DNA from: Pseudoxanthomonas sp. CF385
GTDB lineage: Bacteria > Pseudomonadota > Gammaproteobacteria > Xanthomonadales > Xanthomonadaceae
Direction: 5' to 3'
DNA: 64,000 nt
NCBI RefSeq assembly: GCF_900104255.1
Contig: NZ_FNKZ01000002.1
Location: 1-64,000, forward strand
Shown piece by piece: positions 24,456 through 33,800 of this stretch (within the stretch, counting starts at the first letter, position 1; each line of letters opens with the position of its first letter). The notes beneath the pieces are model-generated. The model ran no database searches, had not been told where the DNA came from, and saw nothing but the letters and a program-made list of their open reading frames with translations. A program made the position numbers and the translations under genes.

Positions 24456-24881
24456 TCAAAGGGAAGTCGAAGCCGGTGCGGCAGTGGCCGCCTTCACGGG
24501 CGTATGGCATTGCGAGCAGGCTTGGTCGAGCGTGAAGGCATCTAGACCTGCTATTTCGTAGCCGCATTGGACGCAATGGAATCCAGGTTCGATGCGTGTA
24601 CGGTCAACAGCGGGCACATACATCACACCTTTCTCGTCGGATTCGATCACCCACCATTGGCGGTCGAAGTCGTAGCGAGCGACTCCATGGATTTCGATAT
24701 CTTCGGCGTCATCCGATTCGTCGTATGCCACGAGATCGAGTCCGTCTTTAAGCACGACGCCTGCGTTCGACAGGTCTCTCAGGGAGCCAAACGTGTCCAA
24801 GACCACCGCAATCCGGCCATTCGCTGGCCCGCGGACCAAGCCATTGAAGTCAGCGTAGATCCTGAATGCGTCGGCTGTCAT
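24456..24881 (-). CDS. Conserved hypothetical protein with C-terminal zinc-ribbon-like CxxC pair
   Basis: 141 residues, not recognised. The N-terminal two thirds is acidic and looks like a compact alpha/beta domain (RIYADFNGLVR, IAVVLDTFGSLRDLS, YDESDDAEDIEIHGVARYDFDRQWWVI). The C-terminal part has CVQCGYEI and CSQCHTPV, two CxxC knuckles suited to binding zinc like a rubredoxin/zinc ribbon. It lies between fumarase and a GST on the same strand. Confidence 0.7.
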   Translation of the reverse strand: MTADAFRIYADFNGLVRGPANGRIAVVLDTFGSLRDLSNAGVVLKDGLDLVAYDESDDAEDIEIHGVARYDFDRQWWVIESDEKGVMYVPAVDRTRIEPGFHCVQCGYEIAGLDAFTLDQACSQCHTPVKAATAAPASTSL

Positions 24882-24887
24882 CAGCGC

Positions 24888-26405
24888 TTACGCCACCACC
24901 ACCGGAATCTTCCCGATGCGCGCCTGCCATTCCTTCGGGCCAGTCTGGTGCACCGAAGTGCCCTGCGAATCGACGGCCACCGTCACCGGCATGTCCTGCA
25001 CGGTGAACTCGTAGATCGCCTCCATGCCCAGGTCGGCGAAGCCGACGACCTTCGCCGCCTTGATCGCCTTCGACACCAGGTAGGCCGCGCCGCCGACGGC
25101 CATCAGGTAGGCCGACTGGTGCTTCTTGATCGCTTCGATCGCGGCGGGGCCGCGCTCGGCCTTGCCGACCATGCCCAGCAGGCCGGTCTGCGCCAGCACC
25201 TGCTCGGTGAACTTGTCCATGCGGGTCGCGGTGGTCGGACCGGCCGGGCCGACGACCTCGTCGCGCACCGGATCGACCGGGCCGACGTAGTAGATGAAAC
25301 GACCCTTCAGGTCGACCGGCAGTGGCTCGCCCTTGTTGAGCATGTCGACCATGCGCTTGTGCGCGGCGTCGCGGCCGGTCAGCAGCTTGCCGTTGAGCAG
25401 CAGCACTTCACCCGGCTTCCAGTTGGCCACGTCTTCGCGCGTCAGTGTGTCGAGATCGACGCGACGGCCCTTGGAGGCGTCGTAGGTCAGCTCCGGCCAG
25501 TCTTCCAGCGAGGGCGGGTCCAGCATCACCGGGCCGCTGCCGTCGAGGGTGAAGTGCGCGTGGCGGGTGGCGGCGCAGTTCGGAATGAGCGCGACCGGCA
25601 GGTTCGCCGCGTGGGTCGGATAATCCTTGACCTTGATGTCGAGCACGGTGGTCAGGCCGCCCAGGCCCTGCGCGCCGATGCCCAGCGCGTTGACCTTCTC
25701 GTACAGTTCCAGCCGCAGTTCCTCGGCGCGGTTGGACGCGCCGCGGGCCTGCAGGTCGGTGATGTCGATCGGCTCCATCAGCGATTCCTTCGCCAGCAGC
25801 ATCGCCTTCTCGGCGGTGCCGCCGATGCCGATGCCGAGCATGCCCGGCGGGCACCAGCCGGCGCCCATCGTCGGCACGGTCTTCAGCACCCAGTCGACGA
25901 TGGAGTCGGACGGGTTGAGCATCGCGAACTTCGACTTCGCCTCCGAACCGCCGCCCTTCGCGGCGACGATCACGTCGACGGTGTTGCCCGGCATCACCTT
26001 CACGTTCACCACGCCCGGCGTGTTGTCCTTGGTGTTGGTGCGCTTGCCGGCCGGGTCGGCCAGCACGCTGGCGCGCAGCTTGTTGTCCGGGTGGTTGTAG
26101 GCGCGGCGAACGCCCTCATGGACCATGTCCTCCACGCCCATCGTGGCGTCGTCCCAGCGCACGTCCATGCCGATCTCGAGGAACACGGTGACGATGCCGG
26201 TGTCCTGGCAGATCGGGCGGTGGCCCTCGGCGCACATGCGCGAGTTGATCAGGATCTGGGCGATGGCGTCCTTGGCCGCCGGGGATTCCTCGCGCTCGTA
26301 GGCGGCGGCGAGGTTCTGGATGTAGTCGACCGGGTGGTAGTAGCTGATGTACTGCAGGCCATCGGCGATGGACTGGATGAGGTCTTCTTGCTTGATCGAG
26401 GTCAT
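24888..26405 (-). CDS. fumA: Class I (Fe-S) fumarate hydratase
   Basis: 505-residue iron-sulfur-dependent fumarase, interconverting fumarate and malate in the TCA cycle. N-terminal catalytic region carries cluster Cys candidates (CAEGHRPICQDTG, GWCPPGMLGIGIGGTAE, PNCAATRH) and the C-terminal Fe-hydro-lyase beta domain has GPAGPTTATRMDKF. Start at 26405 (MTSIKQEDL) is preferred to the longer frame. On the minus strand a TAAAAT at 26452-26457 is a likely -10 element. It is divergent from the ECF sigma gene. Confidence 0.94.
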   Translation of the reverse strand: MTSIKQEDLIQSIADGLQYISYYHPVDYIQNLAAAYEREESPAAKDAIAQILINSRMCAEGHRPICQDTGIVTVFLEIGMDVRWDDATMGVEDMVHEGVRRAYNHPDNKLRASVLADPAGKRTNTKDNTPGVVNVKVMPGNTVDVIVAAKGGGSEAKSKFAMLNPSDSIVDWVLKTVPTMGAGWCPPGMLGIGIGGTAEKAMLLAKESLMEPIDITDLQARGASNRAEELRLELYEKVNALGIGAQGLGGLTTVLDIKVKDYPTHAANLPVALIPNCAATRHAHFTLDGSGPVMLDPPSLEDWPELTYDASKGRRVDLDTLTREDVANWKPGEVLLLNGKLLTGRDAAHKRMVDMLNKGEPLPVDLKGRFIYYVGPVDPVRDEVVGPAGPTTATRMDKFTEQVLAQTGLLGMVGKAERGPAAIEAIKKHQSAYLMAVGGAAYLVSKAIKAAKVVGFADLGMEAIYEFTVQDMPVTVAVDSQGTSVHQTGPKEWQARIGKIPVVVA

Positions 26406-26481
26406 TGGCGCGACGGGCGGGCTGCCGGTGGGGTAGCGGGCGGAAGCCCCCATTTTAGGCCAAAGTGGGGGCCGCCCCGGC

Positions 26482-26508
26482 TGTCACGGGCCGGTGCCCT
26501 CGCCCGTC
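26482..26508 (+). promoter_or_regulatory. ECF41-type promoter before the sigma factor gene
   Basis: TGTCACG (26482-26488) and CGTC (26505-26508) are separated by exactly 16 bases, matching the published ECF41 promoter pattern TGTCACA-16-CGTC as I recall it. The ATG of the sigma gene lies only 9 bases after CGTC, so the transcript would be almost or fully leaderless. The same pattern with the same spacing occurs before the partner gene. Confidence 0.68.
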
Positions 26509-26517
26509 TTTGGTCGC

Positions 26518-27405
26518 ATGAACGCCGAAAACACCTTCGAAACCCACCGCGCCCGCCTGTTTGGGCTCTCCTACCGCCTGTTGGGCAGCCGCAGCGACGC
26601 CGAGGATGTCGTCCAGGACACCTGGCTGCGCTGGCAGCAGACCGACAAGACCGGCATCCGCGACCCCGAGGCCTGGCTGGTCACCGCCGCCACCCGCCTG
26701 GGCATCGACCGCCTGCGGGCTGCGCGCGTGCAGCGCGAGCACTACACCGGCCCCTGGCTGCCCGAACCCGCCGAGATCGACGAGGCCCCCGGCCCCGAGC
26801 GCACCGCCGAGGTGTCGGAACAGGTTTCGCTGGCCTTCCTGGCCGTGCTGGAACGGCTGGGCCCGGAGGAGCGCGCGGCTTTCCTGCTGAAGGAGGCCTT
26901 CGACTACGACTACGCGCAGATCGCCCCCCTGCTCGGCCAGAGTGAAGCGAACTGCCGGCAGATGGTCCACCGGGCGCGCGAACGCGTGCAGGCGGGGCGC
27001 CCGCGCTTCGACGTGCCGCCGGAGAACCATCGCCGCCTGCTGGAGCGTTTCATGCAGGCCGCACGCCGCGGCGACCAGCCGGCGATCACCGCCCTGCTGC
27101 GGGAAGACGCGCAGCTGGTCTCCGACGGCGGCGGCAAGGCGCAGGCGGTCATTCGCCCGCTGCTGGGCGCGATACGCATCGCCCGGCTGTTCTGGGCCGC
27201 TTACCGCCGGCAGGACCCGGCGATCGCCTGGCGCATGGGCACGGTGAACGGCGAACCGGCGATCCTGCGTTACCGCGACGGCGTGCTGGTCGCGGTGATG
27301 GTGGCGGTGAGCGATGGCGAACGCATCAGCGAGCTGTTCACGGTCGCCAATCCGGACAAGCTGGGCCCGGGTGTCACGACGAAGGACGGTGGTGCGTCCT
27401 GGTAG
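26518..27405 (+). CDS. ECF41 (SigJ-like) RNA polymerase sigma factor with fused regulatory domain
   Basis: 295 residues. Sigma region 2 (about 10-75, RLFGLSYRLLGSRSDAEDVVQDTWLRW), a linker with WLPEP, and region 4 (about 105-160, LERLGPEERAAFLLKEAFDYDYAQIA). A C-terminal SnoaL-like domain (about 165-295) carries the conserved DGGGK and NPDKL motifs of group ECF41. In this group no anti-sigma factor is known; the C-terminal domain controls activity. The next gene is the expected carboxymuconolactone decarboxylase partner. Start at 26518 fits the promoter; an upstream in-frame start would overlap it. Confidence 0.92.
   Translation: MNAENTFETHRARLFGLSYRLLGSRSDAEDVVQDTWLRWQQTDKTGIRDPEAWLVTAATRLGIDRLRAARVQREHYTGPWLPEPAEIDEAPGPERTAEVSEQVSLAFLAVLERLGPEERAAFLLKEAFDYDYAQIAPLLGQSEANCRQMVHRARERVQAGRPRFDVPPENHRRLLERFMQAARRGDQPAITALLREDAQLVSDGGGKAQAVIRPLLGAIRIARLFWAAYRRQDPAIAWRMGTVNGEPAILRYRDGVLVAVMVAVSDGERISELFTVANPDKLGPGVTTKDGGASW
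27372..27398 (+). promoter_or_regulatory. ECF41-type promoter before the carboxymuconolactone decarboxylase gene
   Basis: TGTCACG (27372-27378) plus 16 bases plus CGTC (27395-27398), located inside the last codons of the sigma gene. Same heptamer, same tetramer and same spacer as the site before the sigma gene. A leader of about 35-40 bases would precede the ATG at 27443. Confidence 0.75.
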
Positions 27406-27442
27406 CGAAGGTGGCCATCGTGGCCGCCATTGAGGCACTGAC

Positions 27443-27889
27443 ATGAGCATGAAATTCCATCGCGTCGATTACCCCAAGCACGTTCCCGAGGCCTTCCGTG
27501 GCCTGTATGCCACCAGCACGGCGCTGCACAACGGCGCGCTGGGCAAGGAGTTCCTCGAACTGGTCTTCCTGCGCGTCTCCCAGATCAACGGCTGCGCCTA
27601 CTGCATGGACATGCACAGCAGCGCACTGGTCAAGGCCGGGGTGGAGTCGCGCAAGCTGCACACGCTGGCCGGCTGGCGCGACAGCCGCTTCTTCGACGCG
27701 CGCGAACGCGTCGCGCTCGCCTGGGCCGAAGCGCTGACCACCCTGCCCTCCGGCGCGCCGGCCGATGCGACCTACGAGGCGCTGAAGGACCACTTCGACG
27801 AGCACGGCATCGCCGAGCTGACGATGGCCGTGGCCACGATCAACGCATGGAACCGCCTGGGCGTGGGCATGCAGCCGATCCTGCCCTGA
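27443..27889 (+). CDS. Carboxymuconolactone decarboxylase (AhpD-like) family protein
   Basis: 148-residue all-helical protein with the redox motif CAYCMDMH (Cys 51, Cys 54, His 58) of AhpD-like disulfide reductases/peroxidases. Families of this kind are the usual ECF41-controlled partner gene (COE: carboxymuconolactone decarboxylase, oxidoreductase or epimerase). The physiological reaction is unknown; a peroxide- or stress-related redox role is the common guess. Confidence 0.9.
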   Translation: MSMKFHRVDYPKHVPEAFRGLYATSTALHNGALGKEFLELVFLRVSQINGCAYCMDMHSSALVKAGVESRKLHTLAGWRDSRFFDARERVALAWAEALTTLPSGAPADATYEALKDHFDEHGIAELTMAVATINAWNRLGVGMQPILP

Positions 27890-27914
27890 CCGCGCAGCCG
27901 CGCCAGGCGGCACA

Positions 27915-28568
27915 ATGGGCACCATGGATACCCTGGTGCTCATCCTCGACCTGGTCGGCACGTTCGTGTTCGCGCTCAGCGGCGCCATGCTGGGCGTGCG
28001 CCGCCGGCTGGACATCTTCGGCGTGCTGGTGCTGTCGTTCATCGCCGCGACCGCCGGCGGCATCACCCGCGACCTGCTGATCGGCGCCACGCCGCCCGCG
28101 GCGCTCAGCGACTGGCGCTATCCCGTCACCTCGCTGGCTGCCGGCGTGGTGACGTTCTTCCGCGCGCCGCTGATCGAGAAGCTGCACCACCCGGTGCGCC
28201 TGTTCGATGCGATGGGCCTGGCCCTGTTCGCCGTCGCAGGGACGCAGAAGGCCCTGGAGTACGGCATCGCACCGCCGATGGCGGCCGCGATGGGCATGCT
28301 GACCGGCATCGGTGGCGGTATCGCGCGCGATCTGTTGCTGGCGCAGGTACCGCTGGTGCTGCGCGCCGAACTCTATGCCGTGGCCGCGCTGGCCGGCGCC
28401 CTGATCGTCGCGGTCGGCCATTGGTTGACGCTGCCGCCGCTGCCGTGCGCACTGGCCGGTGCCGCGGCCTGCTTCGGCCTGCGGATGGCGGCGGTCACGT
28501 TCGGCTGGCACCTGCCGGTCGCCCTGCAGTCCGGCGGGGACGGCGAGCCGCCCGGCCCGCTGCGCTGA
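27915..28568 (+). CDS. TRIC (UPF0126/YadS) family cation channel-like membrane protein
   Basis: 217 residues with seven membrane helices made of two related halves. Each half has the Gly-rich motif followed by RDLL (TAGGITRDLLIG and GIGGGIARDLLLA), the mark of prokaryotic trimeric intracellular cation channels. An ATG at 27924 is an alternative start. Ion selectivity in this organism is not known. Confidence 0.86.
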   Translation: MGTMDTLVLILDLVGTFVFALSGAMLGVRRRLDIFGVLVLSFIAATAGGITRDLLIGATPPAALSDWRYPVTSLAAGVVTFFRAPLIEKLHHPVRLFDAMGLALFAVAGTQKALEYGIAPPMAAAMGMLTGIGGGIARDLLLAQVPLVLRAELYAVAALAGALIVAVGHWLTLPPLPCALAGAAACFGLRMAAVTFGWHLPVALQSGGDGEPPGPLR

Positions 28569-28675
28569 CCCGCCCGCACGTGCGCCCAAGCGTGCACGGG
28601 GGCCGATGAGCCGTGCCGCATCGCGGGGCGCATGGCCTTAGCATGGCGGCACCTGCGTCCGTACCGTCTTCCGCC

Positions 28676-29761
28676 ATGGCCATCGCTGCATCCCGCTCCC
28701 TCGATATCCCCCGCCAGCAGGCCTTCTGGCTGCTGCACCTGGGCGGCTGGGGCGCCTACTTCGCACAGGGCTGCCTGTATGCCGTCGCGCACGGCAAGCC
28801 GTCGGGCTACTGGGTGGTGCCGCTGACCGCGGCCATCACCGGCGCCGTGGTCACCCTGGGGCTGCGCTACCTGCTGCGCGCGTGCTGGGGCCTGCCGCCA
28901 CGCAGGCTGCTGGCGGTGATGGTGCCCGCAATCCTGGTCAGTTCGGCCGTCATCGATTTCGTCACCCGCGAGGCGCTGGTCGACTTCTGCGAAACCTGCC
29001 GGCCGTCCACGCAACTGGAGTTCATCGCCTATTCGCTGGGCTACATCTACGTGGTGCTGGCCTGGGTGGGCGCCTACATGGGCATCAAGTACTACCGCCA
29101 GTTGCAGGGCGAAACCGAGCGCACGCTGGCCGCGCGCAGCATGGCCCATCAGGCGCAGCTGAAGATGCTGCGCTACCAGCTCAACCCGCACTTCCTGTTC
29201 AACACGCTCAACGCGATCTCCACCCTGATCCTCGACCGCGACAACGCCACCGCCAACCGCATGGTGCAGGGCCTGTCGTCGTTCCTGCGTCACTCGCTGG
29301 ACAACGATCCGATGCAGCGGGTGACGCTGCGGCAGGAACTGGACGCACTGACGCTCTACCTGGACATCGAGAAGATCCGCTTCGCCGAGCGCCTGCGCAT
29401 CGAGACCGACATCGACGAGGACTGCTGGCGCGCCTTGCTGCCCAGCCTGCTGCTGCAGCCGCTGGTCGAGAATGCGATCAAGTACGCCGTCGCCAAGCAG
29501 GTCGCGGGCGGGTTGCTGCGCATCGAGGCCGAACGCGAAGGCGAACAGCTGGTGTTGCGCGTGATCGACGACGGTCCCGGCTGCGGCAGCCTGGAAGGCA
29601 GCGAGCTGCCGCCGGGCAAGGGCGTGGGCCTGCGCAACACCCGTGAGCGGTTGAGCGTGCTGTACGGCGACGCCGGCGGCTTCTCGGTCCGCAACCACGA
29701 ACGCGGCCTGGAAGTCTCGCTGCGCCTGCCGTTCGAAACTTCCCAGACCCTCGGGGATTGA
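28676..29761 (+). CDS. LytS/AlgZ-type sensor histidine kinase
   Basis: 361 residues from this start (an ATG at 28643 is possible). Four membrane helices (to about residue 140) with CETC in a loop are followed by the His_kinase domain QLNPHFLFNTLNAIS, whose His (about residue 172) is the phosphorylation site. The ATPase part has QPLVENAIKYAV, DDGPGC and GVGLRNTRERL. The stop is 2 bases before the response regulator ATG, so this is a co-translated two-component pair. Signal unknown. Confidence 0.88.
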   Translation: MAIAASRSLDIPRQQAFWLLHLGGWGAYFAQGCLYAVAHGKPSGYWVVPLTAAITGAVVTLGLRYLLRACWGLPPRRLLAVMVPAILVSSAVIDFVTREALVDFCETCRPSTQLEFIAYSLGYIYVVLAWVGAYMGIKYYRQLQGETERTLAARSMAHQAQLKMLRYQLNPHFLFNTLNAISTLILDRDNATANRMVQGLSSFLRHSLDNDPMQRVTLRQELDALTLYLDIEKIRFAERLRIETDIDEDCWRALLPSLLLQPLVENAIKYAVAKQVAGGLLRIEAEREGEQLVLRVIDDGPGCGSLEGSELPPGKGVGLRNTRERLSVLYGDAGGFSVRNHERGLEVSLRLPFETSQTLGD

Positions 29762-29763
29762 GC

Positions 29764-30612
29764 ATGGACAGCCACGCCCGCGTCGAACCCGCCCCGCGCC
29801 TGCGCGCCCTGATCGTCGACGACGAACCGCTGGCGCGCCGCGGCTTGGAGATCCGCCTGGCGGCGCACCCGGACATCGAGATCGTCGGCCAGTACGGCGA
29901 CGGCGCCGCCGCGATCGCCGGATTGCGCGAGCATCGGCCGGACCTGATGTTCCTCGACGTGCAGATGCCGGGCATGGACGGCTTCCAGACGCTGCGCGCG
30001 ATTCCGGCCAACGAAATGCCGCTGGTGGTGTTCGTCACCGCCTACGACCACTATGCGATCCGCGCGTTCGAGGCCTCGGCGACCGACTACCTGCTGAAAC
30101 CGGTGGAGGACTCCCGCCTGGCGCAGGCGCTCGTGCGGGTGCGCCTCGCCCGTGCGCAGCGCGAAGCCAGCGGCCATTGCGCCCACCTGCTCGGGCTGCT
30201 GGGCGAACTCAGCGGCCGGCCGCCGCTGGACCTGGACGAAGCCCTGAAGCCCGACGCGCTCGACCTGTTGCGCCGCGAAGACAAGCTCGCCGTGCGCGAC
30301 GGCGGCCGCACGGTGCGCGTGGACCTGCACAGCATCCGCTGGATCGACGCCGCCGGCGATTACATGTGCATCCATGTGGACGGTGACGACGCCAACGGCA
30401 CCACCCTGATCCTGCGCGCCACCATGCGCGACCTGGAGAAGCAGTTGGATCCGCAACGCTTCCCGCGCATCCACCGCTCCACCATCGTCAATGCCCGCCG
30501 CGTGGTGGAGATGCGCCCGCACACGAACGGCGAAAGCTTCCTGCGCCTGGACTGCGGCCAGGAACTGAAGCTGTCCCGCAGCCATCGCGACAAGCTGGCG
30601 GTGTTGCTCTAA
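29764..30612 (+). CDS. LytTR-family response regulator
   Basis: 282 residues: receiver domain (about 13-125) with acidic pocket IVDDEP and phospho-acceptor Asp 65 in MFLDVQMPGMDG, then a linker and a C-terminal LytTR DNA-binding domain (about 180-282; VDLHSIRWIDAAGDYMCIH, RIHRSTIVNARRVVEM). AlgR/LytR-type regulators bind direct repeats. The next genes downstream (RND pump and adaptor) are reasonable but unproven targets. Confidence 0.9.
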   Translation: MDSHARVEPAPRLRALIVDDEPLARRGLEIRLAAHPDIEIVGQYGDGAAAIAGLREHRPDLMFLDVQMPGMDGFQTLRAIPANEMPLVVFVTAYDHYAIRAFEASATDYLLKPVEDSRLAQALVRVRLARAQREASGHCAHLLGLLGELSGRPPLDLDEALKPDALDLLRREDKLAVRDGGRTVRVDLHSIRWIDAAGDYMCIHVDGDDANGTTLILRATMRDLEKQLDPQRFPRIHRSTIVNARRVVEMRPHTNGESFLRLDCGQELKLSRSHRDKLAVLL

Positions 30613-30626
30613 GCGTCGCCTGCTTC

Positions 30627-30695
30627 TTGTGGGAGCGACGTAAGTCGCGACGACGGACCTTGATGCGGCCATCGCGACTTACGTCGCTCCCACAA
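30627..30695. repeat. Extragenic palindrome, perfect copy
   Basis: Two perfectly complementary 24-base arms (30627-30650 and 30672-30695) separated by 21 bases; the arm contains GTGGGAGCGACGTAAGTCGC. Each arm also has an internal palindrome GCGAC-GTAA-GTCGC. It lies 15 bases after the response regulator stop and may act as a transcript end or RNA-stabilising hairpin. The rest of the gap to the RND gene shows no other feature. Confidence 0.88.
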
Positions 30696-30855
30696 CAGCT
30701 CCGCTCCTTGCGCGTAACGCGAATTCTCATTCTTCGGTTCGCCGCGCCGCGTTCACCACTCGCCGCAACGCCGCGCCGCGCATGACTTCCGGGCCATAAC
30801 GCCGTCTTCTGCTGCGCGCATCGTGCGCACCGCCGAAGCCAAGATCGCCCGCACG

Positions 30856-33800
30856 ATGAAACTCACCGAAGCCTCCCTGCGCAATCCCGCCGCCGTCGCC
30901 GTGGTGGTGGCGATGGTCTGCGCGTTCGGCCTGCTGAGCCTGGGCAAGCTGCCGTTGCAGCTGTTTCCGGACATCGAGCGTCCGCAGATGTCGATCCAGA
31001 CCGGCTGGCGCGCGGCGTCGCCGCAGGAGATGGAATCGGAGATCGTCGAACCGATCGAAACGGTGATGCAGGGGCTGCCGGGCCTGGAGGAGATGGCCTC
31101 CAACGTCAACGCCGGCAACAGCTTCATCAACCTGACCTTCGCCGTCGGCAGCGACATGGACGCGATGCTGGTGGAGGTGCTGTCGCGGATGAACCGCCTG
31201 CAGCCGCTGCCGCGCGATGCCACGCCGCCGGTGGTCCAGGCCGGCGCCGACAACGCCAACAACTCGCTGACCTATTTCTTCGTGCAGAAACTGCCGGGCA
31301 CCCGGGGCGACATCCTCGACTACCGGCAGTTCATCGAGGACCGGATCGTGCCGCGGCTGACATCGGTCGACGGCGTGGCCGGCGTGGAGATCAACGGCGG
31401 CGCGGAAGAAGAGCTCACCATCACCCTGGACCTCGCGCGCGCGGCGGCGCTCGGCATCCAGATCCCGGAGGTCGCGGCGGTGGCCGCGCGCGCCACCGAT
31501 GTCTCCGGCGGCGTGGTCGAAGCCGGGCGTCGCGAGTACGTGCTGCGCTTCGCCGGACGCTATTCGCCCGACGCACTCGGCAACCTGATCCTCGCCTGGC
31601 GCGACGGACGGCCGGTGCGCCTGGCCGACGTGGCCACCGTCGAGGTCAAGCGACCGGAGCAGCGCTTCTTCGCCTATCAGAACGGCAATCCCGCCATTGG
31701 CCTGCGCATCCTGCGCGAGAGCGGCGCCAACGTGCTCGACACGCTGGACGAGGTCAAGCAGGTGGTCGCCGAGGTGCGCGAGCAGGAACTGAAGCCGCTC
31801 GGCCTGGACATCGCCCAGAGCTTCGACGCCTCGGTGTTCATCAACCGTGCGCTCGGCCTGCTCTCCGGCAGCCTGACCGCCGGCGTGCTGCTGGCGGTGG
31901 GTTGCCTGTGGTGGTTCCTGCGCGATGTGCGCGCCACCGCATTGATCGCGTGCGCCATTCCCATCTCGCTGCTGGCCACCTTCATCGTGCTGCAGCTGAC
32001 CGGCCGCAGCCTCAACGTCATCTCGCTGGCCGGGTTGGCCTTCGCCGTGGGCATGGTGATGGACGCGGCGGTCGTGGTGGCCGAGAACATCGTGCGCTTG
32101 CGCGAGCAAGGGCTGTCGGCGACGCACGCCGCACTGGAAGGCACGCGCCAGGTCGGCGGCGCGCTGGTCGCGTCCACCCTGACCACGGTGGCGGTGTTCC
32201 TGCCGGTGATCTTCATGGAGGACGTCGAAGGCCAGCTCTTCGCCGACCTTGCGCTGACGATTTCCATCGCCGTCGGCATCTCGCTGCTGATCGCCGTCAC
32301 CGTGTTGCCCGCGGCCGCTGGCAGCTGGTTGCGTACGCGCCCTGGCGAGGAACGCCAGCACCGGTTCTGGTCGCGGCTCAGCGACTGGGCGCTGAAGACC
32401 ACCGACGGCCGGACCCGCCAGCTGGGCTGGGTCGGCGCGCTGGTGCTCGCGCCCGCCCTGCTCGCCGCCGTGCTGATGCCGCAGATCGACTACCTGCCCC
32501 CCGTGAAGCGCGCGGCGGTCGACGCTTTCTTCAACTTCCCGCCCGGCATGAGCCCGGAGCGGGTGAACCGCGAGATCGCGCCGGTCCTGCTAGAACGCAT
32601 GCGCCCCTACATGGACGGCGAGAAGGGCCCGCAGCTGAGCAACTGGTACCTCAACCTGTGGCCGGGCGGCGGCACGCTGGGCGCGCGCGTGGTGGACCCG
32701 GGCGATATCGGCGAACTCGAACGCATCGTCCGCGACGAGATCGTGGTCGGCTTTCCGGATACCCGCGCGTTCGCCAGCGAAGGCGAACTGTTCGGCAGCT
32801 TCGGCGGGTCCGCGCGCGCCATCGCCATCCACCTGCAGCACAGCGACGGCGATGCGCTGGCGCGGGCGGCGGAGACGGGACGCAAGGCGTTGTCCGACCG
32901 TTTTGCCAGCGCCAACGTGCAGGCCTGGCCGAGTGCCGACGGCGGCACGCCGGAGCTGCGCGTCAATCCCGACGACCGCCGCCTGGCCGAAGCGGGCTGG
33001 CGGCGCCCCGAGCTGGGCACCGTGGTGCGCACGTTGGGCGACGGCCAATGGCTGGGCGAACACTTCGACGGCGACCGGCGCCTGGCGATCATCCTGCGCA
33101 GCGCAGGCGAGGACGACATCGCCCGCCTGGGCGCCGCGCCGCTGGCCACACCGCAGGGCGGCGTGCTGAGCCTGGCCGACCTGGCGCAGGTGGACACGAT
33201 GCTGGCACCCAACCAGCTGCGCCGCATCGACCGTCGCCGCACCATCACCCTCACCGTGGACCCGCCGGCGGCGATGTCGCTGGAGGAAGCGCTCGACATC
33301 GTCAACGACGAGATCGTGCCCACCCTGCGCGACGCGCTGCCGCCGGACGCCGCAATCCGCATCTCCGGCAGCGCCGATCGGCTGGGCGAAGTGGTGCGCA
33401 GCATGGGCATCAACTTCGCGATGGCGCTGGTGGTGCTGTTCATGCTGATGGCGGCGATGTTCCGCTCGCTGCGGGACAGCGCGTTCGTCATGGCCACGCT
33501 GCCGATGGCGGTGCTGGGTGGCGTCGCGGGCCTGCGCGTGCTCGACCTCGCGGCCGGGCAGACGCTAGACCTGCTGTCGATGATCGGCTTCATCATGCTG
33601 CTGGGCATGGTGATCAACAACGCGATCCTGCTGGTCGCGCAGACGCGCGAAGCGCAGGCCGAAGGCGCCTCGCTGGACGACGCACTGAAGCAGGCCCTGG
33701 AACAGCGCCTGCGTCCGATCCTGATCGCCGCCCTCACCGGCGTGCTCGGCGCGCTGCCGATGGCGATCAATCCCGGGCCCGGTGCGGTGATCTACCGCGG

